This document shows, in pieces, positions 34,839 to 43,985 of a stretch of 64,000 nucleotides of DNA. Position 1 is the first letter of the stretch; every line of letters begins with the position of its first letter. The notes beneath the pieces are model-generated. The model made no database searches, was not told where the DNA came from, and worked only from the letters and a program-made list of their open reading frames with translations. The stretch comes from JBAXGW01 sp037139195 (GTDB lineage Bacteria > Bacteroidota > Bacteroidia > Bacteroidales > JAHJDW01). The stretch is taken from positions 1 to 64,000 of the forward strand of contig JBAXGW010000010.1 in assembly GCA_037139195.1 (NCBI GenBank), in the 5' to 3' direction. A program made the position numbers and the translations under genes.

Positions 34839-35453
34839 TTATTGTTCGTTTTTTATTTTATTTTCGTAATACTCAATTCCTTTTTTGTTTGCAATTCCTC
34901 TTATATGGTAATGGAAAAGCGTTTTGAAAATTTCGTCAGTAGTATATTTTTTAAAAAAATCGTCATCTGGTCGAAGGAAAACTTCTTCCATTTTTAGAAC
35001 ATAGGAATGCGAAATAATATCTACATTTAAATCATCAAGGTATAAACCTTGCTCAATTCCTTGAATCATATTTGTTCTAACGTGTTGGTATATATGTGTG
35101 CGCCTATAATCAACTATTTTATTCCACGATTGTGGATAGTATTTTTGCAAGTCGTAAGAAATAGATGGATTTATGTGTTGGAATTGTTCGGCAACAAACT
35201 GGCTTGCCATTATTAAAATATCAATTGCATTTAGGTTTTGCATTTCTAAATTCCGCATTTCACAACGATGAATATCAAGCTGATGTGTAACAGCCTTATC
35301 AACTAAATCCGTCTTGTCTGTAACAAACTGATAAAGCGTTTTTTTAGAAATTGTTAATTCGCGGGCAACATCGTCCATGGTAATACTTTTTATGCCATAC
35401 TTTAAGTATAGCTGAAGTACACGTTCAACGATATCTTTAAATTTTTCTTCCAT
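34839..35453 (-). CDS. TetR-family repressor of the efflux operon
   Basis: 204 residues. The N-terminal helix-turn-helix (about residues 18-60, GIKSITMDDVARELTISKKTLYQFVTDKTDLV) is a clean TetR_N match. The C-terminal ligand domain is divergent, as usual. It is the first gene of the operon, 11 nt before tolC, so it is autoregulated. A 15-bp inverted repeat at 35472-35517 overlaps its promoter and is the likely operator. The promoter predicts a leaderless mRNA. The inducer is unknown. Confidence 0.9.
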   Translation of the reverse strand: MEEKFKDIVERVLQLYLKYGIKSITMDDVARELTISKKTLYQFVTDKTDLVDKAVTHQLDIHRCEMRNLEMQNLNAIDILIMASQFVAEQFQHINPSISYDLQKYYPQSWNKIVDYRRTHIYQHVRTNMIQGIEQGLYLDDLNVDIISHSYVLKMEEVFLRPDDDFFKKYTTDEIFKTLFHYHIRGIANKKGIEYYENKIKNEQ

Positions 35454-35457
35454 TCCG

Positions 35458-35489
35458 CAAAAGTATAAATTAAATACATAGGAAACAAA
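35458..35489 (-). promoter_or_regulatory. Promoter of the tetR-tolC-adaptor-pump operon
   Basis: Minus-strand TTTG (35486-35489), a 20-nt spacer and TACTTTTG (35458-35465) match the consensus. The box ends 4 nt before the ATG. A second TACTTTTG at 35520-35527 could be an upstream promoter. Confidence 0.7.
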
Positions 35490-35517
35490 AAATATGATAA
35501 ACGTTTCTTATGTTTTT
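35472..35517. promoter_or_regulatory. Likely TetR operator
   Basis: Imperfect inverted repeat with 15-nt arms: AAATACATAGGAAAC (35472-35486) and GTTTCTTATGTTTTT (35503-35517), 13 of 15 paired, 16-nt spacer. It overlaps the -33 element and lies between the two candidate -7 boxes. Confidence 0.6.
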
Positions 35518-35654
35518 TGCAAAAGTAAAAACAAGTTATAAGGCAAAAAAAATAAAATCGGCGAATGGAGGCAAAATACAGGCAAAAATTAGAAAATGCT
35601 GAAGTGAAAAACAGGATCAATAGGTGAAGAAAAATTGTACTTAAACAGAAATAA

Positions 35655-38234
35655 TTACCATTCAATTTTTATTTGGTCTTCAATTTCTTCGTCCTTCTTC
35701 TTCTCCTTCTTTTTATTATTGTTAGAATTTGTTGTATTGTTTTTTGGTATAGTACTATCTTTTTTAAACCAACCAAATTCTTCGTTCAAAATCTGCTTAA
35801 GATTTTGTTTTTCAGTTTTAATATCTGTTTTAAGTTTTTGTTTTAAGCCTTGCCTATCATAAGAATATTGAGGATTAGCAGTTGTGCCAAAAATTTTAAC
35901 AAACAATTTTGTTTTTCCCAAGCCATCATCTATTTCTACGCCAAATTCTTCATTTTCTTTCTTTGCACTCTTGGCTTTCTTCGACAATATTGCTGATAGC
36001 AATAATTCTACTCGATAATTGATATTATTATCAAACGAATGCGTTCCTGCAAGGGTAATATCCATTGCATTGGATTTTATATCCATGCGAGGAATTGTAA
36101 TTGCCTTATCTTGAATTTGTATTGTATTTTTAAGGGTAGAAAACTTAACGTTCTTGAGTTCATTAATATTTACAAACTTCGACAAGCCATTTAATGCTTC
36201 ATAATTAATGAGTTCGCCTTTGTCGATAGTAATATCTGCATTTGATTTAATTGATGCTGGGTCAATCTCTAATTTGTTATTTAGCAATGCCGAAAATTGT
36301 ATGGTAGAATTAAGCGTTCCCTTTATATTTTCCGACTTCAAACTATTCTGACCGAAATCTTCAAACTGATAAAACATCTTTTGAATGTTTACGCGGTTAA
36401 TTTTCCCATCACAAATAATTCTAATATCTTTTGGATTACAATCATCTATCATCGCATTTAGCAATACAGCTCCATCCATTGAATTCATGGAAACATCTTG
36501 CAAAATGCACTTTTTATTTCTAACGCTAAATTGTCCGTGAATTTCCGATGCAATAAATTTTCTAAATTGTATATTATTAATATACGTACTAACATCAATA
36601 TCAAAATTATCACTAATACTAAGATTATATGAGTTGTTATTTTTGCTCTTACCATCTGTAGAAAGCAATTCGTTTAGATTTATGTTTTTTGATCGTACAT
36701 CGGCTCTTATAATAAGCTTTTGATTTTCAATAAACAGAAAGGAAAGAAAATTTTTGAAATCACCATTTATAGCAAAATCAGACTGACCGACAATTCCTGA
36801 AAAATTATTGCTTGTTACGTCATTATTATTAAATGCAAAATCGCCATTAATTGCCGAAAATGGCAAATTGCTATTTTTAAGTTTAAGCAAACCATCTGTT
36901 ATTTTTAAAGTTCCAGAGCTGGTGCTTTTTATAAAATCAGATGGCGAAAATTTAGAGATACATTCTAATTGAGATTCGAAATTAAAGTTGAGTTGTGCTT
37001 GTCCTTCAATATTTTCAATAGTATCCAATGGGAATAATTCAAACCACTTTTTAATATCTAATGAAGCTTGAGTATTAAATTTCAATTTCGGTTTTGCAAA
37101 ATCAATTATTTCTACATATCCATTTACTTTGCTAGCAGCAAATGTGAATGTAAAATCTTTAAGCATTAACGATGAACTTGAGGCGGTTTGAAATTCACCA
37201 TTATCGTATTTCCCAGTAAAACCAACATTTTTAAGTTCAATTTTTGATTCGTTTCTTTTTACATATCCGTTATTAATACCAAATGTAGCATTTATTCGGG
37301 GCGACGAGCGATTATCTAATTTCCCTTTAATACTTGCATTGAAATAAAAAGCTCCTTCAAATTCATAGTCTTTCCAATAATTTTGATATACAGTTGGAAC
37401 AAAATCAAGCACTTTTTCTAATCGCAAATCGTTTCCTGAAACACTTAAATTTATTGAAGCTGGTGATTTTGTTGAATTTAGATTTCCAGTAACTGAAAAA
37501 TATTGATTTGCCAAGCTTATATTTCCTCGTTTAACATTAAATAATTCATTATTCTCAACATTTATAAGCAAGTCGAGCGATACATTGTCTTGTTTAAGGT
37601 AATTTACTTTTTCGAACGTGATATGCTGAAAATTTGTATTGGTATAAATTGCTAGGTCGAAATTCTTTTCACTAAACCGTCCTTGAAGTGATAAATGATT
37701 AAAGAAACAAGAGACATCAGCTTTTTTAATCAAGTTAAGATACTGAAAACTAACATCTTTAATACTTACTTTATTTAAATTAAAACTAAATTTTCCTCCA
37801 CTTGTTGAATCGCTCTTTGTTTTCCAAAAATGGAAATTATCGGTTCCATCTTCAAACACTTTTATATTGCACTTGCCGTTTTCTAGGTGCACCTTTTTAA
37901 TCGTATAATTCGAAGCGAAAATATCCCAAATATTAAAAGAAACTTTAAGCTTCTCGAATTTAAAAAGTGCTTTGTTAGAAGGCTTGGCTAAAGCCTCATT
38001 CGCCGAAATATTAGTAAAAACAAGTGAAGCATCAGGGAAAGTTGAAATAATAGTTAAATCAACTTTTTCAATATTGACATCGGTGTTTATTTGTTTCTGA
38101 ATTTGATTAAGTGCATACTTAATAATGTCATCCTCGTAAAAATACACTATTGTAACACAAGCAGTGATAACGAGCAATACCAACAAACCTATTGTAGCTG
38201 CTGTAATTTTTAAGTACCGTAACCACTTTTTCAT
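35655..38234 (-). CDS. AsmA-like envelope protein
   Basis: 859 residues. One N-terminal membrane helix (about 10-32) is followed by a very long run of beta-strands in the periplasm, beginning with DVNIEKVDLTIISTFPDASLVFTNIS, a family-typical AsmA start, and ending with an AsmA-like C-terminal region (NAMDITLAGTHSFDNNINYRVELLLSAILS). A Lys/Glu/Asn-rich tail (about 830-859) ends the protein. AsmA-clan proteins are thought to form grooves that move phospholipids between membranes. It lies upstream of the efflux operon on the same strand, with a 201-nt gap, and is not obviously part of it. Confidence 0.85.
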   Translation of the reverse strand: MKKWLRYLKITAATIGLLVLLVITACVTIVYFYEDDIIKYALNQIQKQINTDVNIEKVDLTIISTFPDASLVFTNISANEALAKPSNKALFKFEKLKVSFNIWDIFASNYTIKKVHLENGKCNIKVFEDGTDNFHFWKTKSDSTSGGKFSFNLNKVSIKDVSFQYLNLIKKADVSCFFNHLSLQGRFSEKNFDLAIYTNTNFQHITFEKVNYLKQDNVSLDLLINVENNELFNVKRGNISLANQYFSVTGNLNSTKSPASINLSVSGNDLRLEKVLDFVPTVYQNYWKDYEFEGAFYFNASIKGKLDNRSSPRINATFGINNGYVKRNESKIELKNVGFTGKYDNGEFQTASSSSLMLKDFTFTFAASKVNGYVEIIDFAKPKLKFNTQASLDIKKWFELFPLDTIENIEGQAQLNFNFESQLECISKFSPSDFIKSTSSGTLKITDGLLKLKNSNLPFSAINGDFAFNNNDVTSNNFSGIVGQSDFAINGDFKNFLSFLFIENQKLIIRADVRSKNINLNELLSTDGKSKNNNSYNLSISDNFDIDVSTYINNIQFRKFIASEIHGQFSVRNKKCILQDVSMNSMDGAVLLNAMIDDCNPKDIRIICDGKINRVNIQKMFYQFEDFGQNSLKSENIKGTLNSTIQFSALLNNKLEIDPASIKSNADITIDKGELINYEALNGLSKFVNINELKNVKFSTLKNTIQIQDKAITIPRMDIKSNAMDITLAGTHSFDNNINYRVELLLSAILSKKAKSAKKENEEFGVEIDDGLGKTKLFVKIFGTTANPQYSYDRQGLKQKLKTDIKTEKQNLKQILNEEFGWFKKDSTIPKNNTTNSNNNKKKEKKKDEEIEDQIKIEW

Positions 38235-38305
38235 TTAAATAAGTTTAATTGTTTTTACTCGTTAAAAAAGCTTTTTTATTAAACGTATAATTCTGAAATA
38301 AATTA

Positions 38306-40201
38306 TTATCTAGAGAAAACATTCATTTTTAAACGATTCAACTCTTCCTCTGTTAAAAATCTCCATCTTCCACGAGGCAAATTTTTCTTAGTAAGTCCAG
38401 CAAAAACAACTCTATCTAGCTTAACTACATTATACCCTAATTGTTCGAACATACGACGAACAATGCGATTACGTCCAATATGAATTTCTACCCCAACTTC
38501 TTTTTTTGATGTAGGTGAAATGTAAGCAACTTCGTCAACCTCAACTCTACCATCTTCCAACTCAAAACCCTGCGCAATTTTATCAAAATCCACTTGAGTT
38601 AATGATTTATCTAATTCGGCGTGGTATATCTTTTTCACACGGTATCTTGGATGCGTAAGCTTTTTAGCTAATTCGCCATCATTTGTTAGCATTAACAAGC
38701 CAGTTGTATTTCTATCTAATCTGCCAACCGGATAAATGCGTTCTCTGCATGCATCACGAACTAAATCCATTACGGTATTTCGTTTTTGTGGGTCGTCAAC
38801 AGTTGTAATATAGTCTTTTGGCTTATTAAGTAATACGTATTGAAATTTTTCACTTTTCAAGGTTTCGCCACCAACCTGAATTTTATCTGTAGATTTTACT
38901 TTTATTCCAAGTTCGGTAACAATAACTCCATTAACAGTTATTGCTCCTGAGGTAATCATTACGTCAGCTTCACGACGAGAACAAATTCCAGCTTGTGCAA
39001 TATATCTGTTTAGGCGAATTCCTTCTTCCGAAAAAGTGCTTGCAACTTCCTTTTTGTGAGGTTTACGGTCTAAAGTAGATTCAGACCTTGGGCGAATGCC
39101 AGCTCTTTCTTTAAAAGTATGGTGCGATTCGTCATCCTTTGGATCCGAGGAATAAATACTTTTTCGTTCTGGATATTCACGTTCAGAAGCAAATGGGTTT
39201 TTCTCAATAACTATTCGGCGAGCGTTTCCTTTATTTGGCGTTTTTTCATACGCTTTTTTCTCAAAAGGCTTCCCCGAATCACTTCTTCTTTTTGGGCGTT
39301 CATTTCCACCATCAAAAGGAGTTTCAGAAGATTCTTTTCTTTCTTTTTTTATGAAATTGTCGTTATTGCTTCTTTTTTCGAAAGGAGTATTTCTGGGTTT
39401 TTCAGAATCATCTGATGAAAATCTTTTCTTACCTTTTGGTTCATCAGCTTGTTTGTCAGATCCAGCTGTAAAGCGTCTTGGCTTTTCTTTGTCGTCGTTC
39501 CATAAATCCCTTTTATCAGTCCAAACTTTTTTCCTGTCTGTTGATCCATTTTCTTTTTTATCCGAATCATTAGAGAAACGTTTAGGTTTATCAGAAAACG
39601 ATTTTTTATCTAAGCTAAAACTTCCTTTGCGGTCAGAATTATCCGATGAAAATCTTTTTCTATCGGTTAACTCTCCTTCTTTTTTGTCAGAATCTTTAGA
39701 AAATCTAGAAGGTTTATCATTATTTTTGTCAGCAAACTTGCGTTTATCTGAATTATACGGTTTTTTGTTCTCCGAATCATCACTCGAAAATTTCCTTTTA
39801 ACTGGAGCATCACCATAGCTTTTTTCAGAGTCTCTAGAAAAACGTTTTGGCTTGTCAGAATCTCTTTCCGATGATTTTCGTTTGTCAGAAATAAAACTCT
39901 TTTTTCTATCCGATTCATCTGATGAAAATCTTTTGCTTCTTACAGAAGATGCACTATCTCTTTTTTCTGAATCTTTAGAAAAGCGAGCAGGTTTATCTGC
40001 AGATGCATCTGAGAATTTTCTTTTATCCGAAGCATAGGTTTTCTTTTTATCTGAATCTACAGACGAAAATCTGCTTTTTCTTTCGGGTTTAGCATCTGCA
40101 CTCTTTCTTCTATCCGAAGATGGTTTTCTTTTGTTTTCTGATTTGTCGGTTGAAGAACGTCTTTTCTTCGGCTCTGAAGCTTTATCGCTTTTGGGTCTCA
40201 T
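38306..40201 (-). CDS. rluB: RluB-family 23S rRNA pseudouridine synthase with a 390-residue charged repeat tail
   Basis: 631 residues. The enzyme occupies the last 240: an S4 RNA-binding domain (RLNRYIAQAGICSRREAD, from about 392) and the catalytic domain with PVGRLDRNTTGLLMLTNDG, which carries the catalytic Asp near 496, then GRNRIVRRMF. It makes pseudouridine in 23S rRNA helix 89-type sites; the exact base is inferred from family. The first 390 residues are low-complexity Lys/Arg/Ser/Asp/Phe repeats of roughly 20-25 residues built on KRKFSD, DKPKRFS and KDSDKKE blocks. Bacteroidetes relatives often carry such a tail, but this one is very long. The tail is probably disordered and RNA-binding. 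Confidence 0.88.
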   Translation of the reverse strand: MRPKSDKASEPKKRRSSTDKSENKRKPSSDRRKSADAKPERKSRFSSVDSDKKKTYASDKRKFSDASADKPARFSKDSEKRDSASSVRSKRFSSDESDRKKSFISDKRKSSERDSDKPKRFSRDSEKSYGDAPVKRKFSSDDSENKKPYNSDKRKFADKNNDKPSRFSKDSDKKEGELTDRKRFSSDNSDRKGSFSLDKKSFSDKPKRFSNDSDKKENGSTDRKKVWTDKRDLWNDDKEKPRRFTAGSDKQADEPKGKKRFSSDDSEKPRNTPFEKRSNNDNFIKKERKESSETPFDGGNERPKRRSDSGKPFEKKAYEKTPNKGNARRIVIEKNPFASEREYPERKSIYSSDPKDDESHHTFKERAGIRPRSESTLDRKPHKKEVASTFSEEGIRLNRYIAQAGICSRREADVMITSGAITVNGVIVTELGIKVKSTDKIQVGGETLKSEKFQYVLLNKPKDYITTVDDPQKRNTVMDLVRDACRERIYPVGRLDRNTTGLLMLTNDGELAKKLTHPRYRVKKIYHAELDKSLTQVDFDKIAQGFELEDGRVEVDEVAYISPTSKKEVGVEIHIGRNRIVRRMFEQLGYNVVKLDRVVFAGLTKKNLPRGRWRFLTEEELNRLKMNVFSR

Positions 40202-40361
40202 GGTATTTTATTATAATTTGCAAAGATAGCTAGAATCTTGATATAATTAGCATTTCGTCAAAATGAATTTATATAAATATTAAAAATAAATGTATTTTTA
40301 TTGTTTTATTCATAAAAATGAGAGAATTTTCAATAATAAAAACCATTTGACTTCATTTTTT

Positions 40362-40535
40362 ATGAAAGAATACGATATAGTAAGATTAAACAAACAAATT
40401 CAGGATGTTCTTGAAGACTCAATTGGAACTATTTTGCTGGTTTATGAAGACAATAAAAGCTGCGAGGTAGAGTTTGTTAATGATGCTGGAGAAACAATTA
40501 ATATATTAACCGTGAAATTCAACGACTTATACTGA
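40362..40535 (+). CDS. DUF4926 small protein
   Basis: 57 residues from the internal ATG at 40362. The 81-residue frame from 40290 adds an unlikely leader of AT-rich codons. The sequence MKEYDIVRLNKQI...GTILLVY...CEVEFVNDAGETINILTVKFNDL follows the DUF4926 pattern of small SH3-like beta proteins (MKEYDVVVL, GTVVHVY, YEVEFFD, VLTLE). Function unknown; members are often found near toxin or restriction genes, but none is present here. It is the only plus-strand gene in its stretch. Confidence 0.65.
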   Translation: MKEYDIVRLNKQIQDVLEDSIGTILLVYEDNKSCEVEFVNDAGETINILTVKFNDLY

Positions 40536-40547
40536 TATCATTTATTT

Positions 40548-42002
40548 TTAGTTCGATATTTTTATTGTTTTTTCCATTTTGACAGTATCGGTAATTAAAT
40601 TTTTATAGTGCATAAACCGCTCCATAACGTCGCTAACTAAACGCGTTGTTTCATGTCCTTTGCATGGTCCATTTTTAACCAATGGATCGTTATAATATTT
40701 TGATTCAGACTTCTTTTTCAGGTAGACAGCAACGTTTTTATCCCACAATCGAGCATTGCCTCCATATTTTTTGGTGAGTTTTATTGCATCTACTATATGT
40801 CCAAAACCTATGTTATATGACGCTAGCACAAATTTTGCACGTTCTAAAGAGTCGGGCACCGATTTTTTAAGCGATTCGTCAATTCTTTTTAAATAAAGTG
40901 CTCCCGCCTTAATATTTTGCGTTACCGAAGAACTAGAGTCTACTCCAAAACGTTTCGCTGTTTCGGGCATCATTTGCATAATACCAAATGCTCCTCTTTT
41001 AGAAACTGTATCATTTCTAAATTGCGATTCTTGGTACATTAACGATGCCAGTAACATCCAATCCCACTTTAATTCAATAGCATTCTTTTTTATTATTTCG
41101 TCGTAATTCGAAATTTTGGACGAATTTATAGAGTTATAATTTTTCTGAGATGCAATAATAATCCACTTACTATTAAAATATTTATAATATAAAAATTTAT
41201 AAAAATAGGTATGCCTTATTTCCGAAATCCACGAATTCAATAGTTTTAGTAAATTGGGCGACTCCTTTCTCATTGCCCAAGATATATTTTCGTTATCCGT
41301 TAAGGAAAAATCAACATCTAAATGGGGATAGAGCTGTTTGCTTATATTCGCAATATTTTTATCACTTACGGTATAATCGATTTCGCAATTAGCAACCTTT
41401 CTAATTAATTGTTCAGTGGTGATTTTTGGTGTTTCTAATACAATTATTCTTGCTTTAAATAACTTCGAAATTTGAGTAAGTGTGTTTTTATAAACCGACT
41501 TATTAGGAATATAAATAATTTTGTTTTCTAAGTTTGATGTATTTCTAACTAAAAAACTTTCCCTCCATACATTACTCATAAACTGCCATCCTTTAGGATT
41601 TCTCTGTACAAGTACTTGCTGTGTTTTAGTTAGTGGAGTTGAGAAGCTAACAAAGCGTTCCCTGAAATCGCTTACCGTTAAATTATCTGCAATAATATCG
41701 CACTTTCCTGTTGCTAAATTTTTATATGCATCGGCAATATCTTTATAAACAATTACTTCTAATTTAACACCTAAAAAATTGGCAAAGTTTTTCATCAATT
41801 CATAATGAAATCCCATTGGCCTACCCTTGTATATGAAGTAATTAGTTGTGCTGTGACTCATACAAGCCACAATGGTTCCACGTTCTTTTATTTGTGCAAT
41901 ATCAATTAGCGGATATATTACAGAGTTTTGTTTCTTCTCTTTACACGATAAAATAAAGAGCATTGAAAAAAGAAGGGAAATAAAAATTAATCGAAATTTC
42001 AT
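40548..42002 (-). CDS. MltF-like membrane-bound lytic transglycosylase
   Basis: 484 residues from the ATG at 42002; the upstream in-frame codon is a TTG. Signal peptide with lipobox ILSC indicates a lipoprotein. Residues about 35-265 form a solute-binding-protein-3 domain (IKERGTIVACMSHSTTNYFIYKGRPMGFHYEL), and residues about 300-450 a lysozyme-like SLT domain with the catalytic Glu in WDWMLLASLMYQESQFR and the GAFGIMQMMPETAKRFGV and VLASYNIGFGHIVDAI motifs. It cleaves peptidoglycan glycan strands. The -7 box TATCTTTG is at 42021-42028 on the minus strand. Confidence 0.9.
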   Translation of the reverse strand: MKFRLIFISLLFSMLFILSCKEKKQNSVIYPLIDIAQIKERGTIVACMSHSTTNYFIYKGRPMGFHYELMKNFANFLGVKLEVIVYKDIADAYKNLATGKCDIIADNLTVSDFRERFVSFSTPLTKTQQVLVQRNPKGWQFMSNVWRESFLVRNTSNLENKIIYIPNKSVYKNTLTQISKLFKARIIVLETPKITTEQLIRKVANCEIDYTVSDKNIANISKQLYPHLDVDFSLTDNENISWAMRKESPNLLKLLNSWISEIRHTYFYKFLYYKYFNSKWIIIASQKNYNSINSSKISNYDEIIKKNAIELKWDWMLLASLMYQESQFRNDTVSKRGAFGIMQMMPETAKRFGVDSSSSVTQNIKAGALYLKRIDESLKKSVPDSLERAKFVLASYNIGFGHIVDAIKLTKKYGGNARLWDKNVAVYLKKKSESKYYNDPLVKNGPCKGHETTRLVSDVMERFMHYKNLITDTVKMEKTIKISN

Positions 42003-42020
42003 TAATATTATTTGGATGTG

Positions 42021-42028
42021 CAAAGATA
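42021..42028 (-). promoter_or_regulatory. -7 promoter box of the MltF-like gene
   Basis: Minus-strand TATCTTTG matches TAnnTTTG, 18 nt before the ATG at 42002. Confidence 0.5.
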
Positions 42029-42081
42029 ATCATTTTTTTTTAAGGTTATTTAATCTTCAAATTTTGATTTAAAAACACCTT

Positions 42082-42546
42082 TTAAGGTAAAACTTTTGTT
42101 TTTAAAACTTCCAGTTTTTCTATCGCTAGGTATCTCGTTTTTCTTCTTCCTATGCGATATTCAATTACAGCTTCACCAGTAGGGATTGCTGTTGTTTTTA
42201 AATTTGTTTTGTTTAATGAATCTGAAAAGCTTGGGTCGATATTATAAAACTTATCATAATAGCCAGCAACAACAAATACGGTATCGCTTTTTTTGTAGTG
42301 TGGATAGGAAGCAGTGTCTTGTTTTTTTAAAACCGAAAAGTTGTATTCTTGATTATTAATCCAGAGTTTTTGGAATTTCAGTCTGCGATAGCTTTTATTT
42401 ACTTTAAGAGCAATACGGTACGACATACCGTTGCCTGAGTTTGCTCGCCCTCCCATCCATTTTTGCGATGTAGCTTTTATTAATTCCACTTCTTTTGGCG
42501 GACTAATTAACAAAACACCTAATAATACCCAATATATTGAATTCAT
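42082..42546 (-). CDS. Hypothetical protein with N-terminal membrane segment
   Basis: 154 residues from the ATG at 42546; a TTG six codons earlier is not favoured. It starts with a short hydrophobic segment (MNSIYWVLLGVLLISPP), either a signal peptide or an anchor, followed by a beta-rich domain (SYRIALKVNKSYRRLKFQKLWINNQEYNF, then GEAVIEYRIGRRKTRYLAIEKLEVLK). No family recognised. It starts 7 nt after the MacB-type permease gene and is probably co-transcribed with it, so a periplasmic accessory role is plausible. Confidence 0.65.
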   Translation of the reverse strand: MNSIYWVLLGVLLISPPKEVELIKATSQKWMGGRANSGNGMSYRIALKVNKSYRRLKFQKLWINNQEYNFSVLKKQDTASYPHYKKSDTVFVVAGYYDKFYNIDPSFSDSLNKTNLKTTAIPTGEAVIEYRIGRRKTRYLAIEKLEVLKTKVLP

Positions 42547-42553
42547 AAAAATA

Positions 42554-43810
42554 TTATTGACCAACCCTCATTGCCTCAACTGGATCGAGTTTTGACGCAA
42601 CATAAGCTGGTATTATTCCCGAAAACAAACCAACAATGGCTGATATTGAAAACCCCCAGAGAATATTTCCTAAAGTAAGGTTGAGATTAAAATCTAAGGT
42701 GCTACTAACAATTGTAGTTCCAATATAAATTAATAATAATCCTAAGGCTCCACCCAGTAAACTCAGTATTATTGCTTCAAATAAAAATTGAAACATAATA
42801 AAATAATTTTTCGCACCTAAAGATTTCTGTATTCCAATAATGCCAGTTCGCTCTTTAACGGATACAAACATAATATTAGCTATGCCAAATCCACCAACTA
42901 AAATAGATAATCCACCAATAAACCATCCAGCAATAGATATTACAACAAACAAACCATCAAAATTTTTGGTAAGTAAGCTGGTTTCATTGATAGCAAAATT
43001 GTCTTCGGTTATCGGCTTCAATTTTCTTAGGGATCTGAGCAATCCAACAAGTTCATCTCTTAGCTCTTCGTTCGAAACACCAACTTTTGCTTTAACCATA
43101 ATAGTGGGATTGGTTCTTTGTCCCTTAATATCAACAAAATTTCGTAAAAAGTTTACAGGAATCACCACTGCATCGTCCATTGATTCACCAAATGTATTCG
43201 ACCCCTCTTTTTTAAACAGACCAATTACCTCCACTTTTCTGCCAAATATTTTTAAACTTTTGCCAATAGGATTGTACTTGTCAAATAAATTCTCAACTAT
43301 ATTATTTCCAATTACAACCACATTCTTTCCACTCGAAAATTCAGCATCGGAAATAAATCTACCCTCGGATATTTCGAAGTTTCGCACTTTTTCATATTCG
43401 TTTGATGAGCCGGTTATATTAGTATTTGTCATACTATTGGCTTCAAACTCTATTGTTTTCTGAGTGTTAACAACAAAAACAGAAGCATCAGCAGTAGTTA
43501 TTCTTCTTTTTATTTCAAATGTTTCGTCAATCGTAGGTTGCGGTCTGTTCCAATACTTCCACCAAGGATAATCTGAGCCAAAGCTCCAAGGCCATTTTTG
43601 AACAAATAATACATCGTCGCCAAGCGATTCGATGCTAGTTCGAATAGAACTTTCCATGGAATCGACAATTGTAAAAACAGTGATTATTGCAAAAATGCCT
43701 ATTGTTACGCCCAATAACGAAAGAAAAGTTCGTAATTTATTAGAAATAAGAGCTCCCATTGAAAAAACAGCACTTTCCCTAACCAAACGTAAAAACAGCC
43801 TTAACTTCAT
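42554..43810 (-). CDS. MacB-type ABC transporter permease
   Basis: 418 residues: an N-terminal membrane helix (about 18-45, SNKLRTFLSLLGVTIGIFAIITVFTI), a large periplasmic MacB_PCD domain (about 50-275), and three C-terminal helices with the FtsX signature (FGIANIMFVSVKERTGIIGIQKSLGAKNYFIMFQFLFEAIILSLLGG), ending EAMRVGQ. Such permeases work as dimers with an ATPase in mechanotransmission-type export. No ATP-binding subunit or adaptor gene is adjacent, so its partner lies elsewhere. It is followed by a small protein gene. Confidence 0.92.
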   Translation of the reverse strand: MKLRLFLRLVRESAVFSMGALISNKLRTFLSLLGVTIGIFAIITVFTIVDSMESSIRTSIESLGDDVLFVQKWPWSFGSDYPWWKYWNRPQPTIDETFEIKRRITTADASVFVVNTQKTIEFEANSMTNTNITGSSNEYEKVRNFEISEGRFISDAEFSSGKNVVVIGNNIVENLFDKYNPIGKSLKIFGRKVEVIGLFKKEGSNTFGESMDDAVVIPVNFLRNFVDIKGQRTNPTIMVKAKVGVSNEELRDELVGLLRSLRKLKPITEDNFAINETSLLTKNFDGLFVVISIAGWFIGGLSILVGGFGIANIMFVSVKERTGIIGIQKSLGAKNYFIMFQFLFEAIILSLLGGALGLLLIYIGTTIVSSTLDFNLNLTLGNILWGFSISAIVGLFSGIIPAYVASKLDPVEAMRVGQ

Positions 43811-43985
43811 GAGTTTAATTAATAAATATAATTGGGGTAAAATTAATTATAATTTTAGATAGATAAGCCGATTATTTAATAAATATTTTCTTTTGCTGTT
43901 CAAATAAAGAATTATTTTTTAAATTTAAATATTTAGAAACAATTACAGGGTTTTTACGTTTTAATGATATATAAAAACGTGTGGC

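Noticed and set aside
39351..39818. Plus-strand ORFs opposite the RluB tail, with apparent Ser/Leu/Phe repeats
   Set aside because: They are the mirror image of the Lys/Arg/Ser/Asp repeats on the minus strand, whose frame continues into a recognised S4 and catalytic domain.
40290..40361. Extended N-terminus of the DUF4926 protein
   Set aside because: The first 24 codons are AT-rich non-family sequence, and the DUF4926 pattern begins exactly at the internal ATG at 40362.
42840..43463. A 207-codon plus-strand ORF opposite the MacB-type permease gene
   Set aside because: It lies fully antisense to a well-supported gene with clear family motifs, and its Ser/Ile/Pro-rich sequence is typical of antisense translation of AT-rich DNA.
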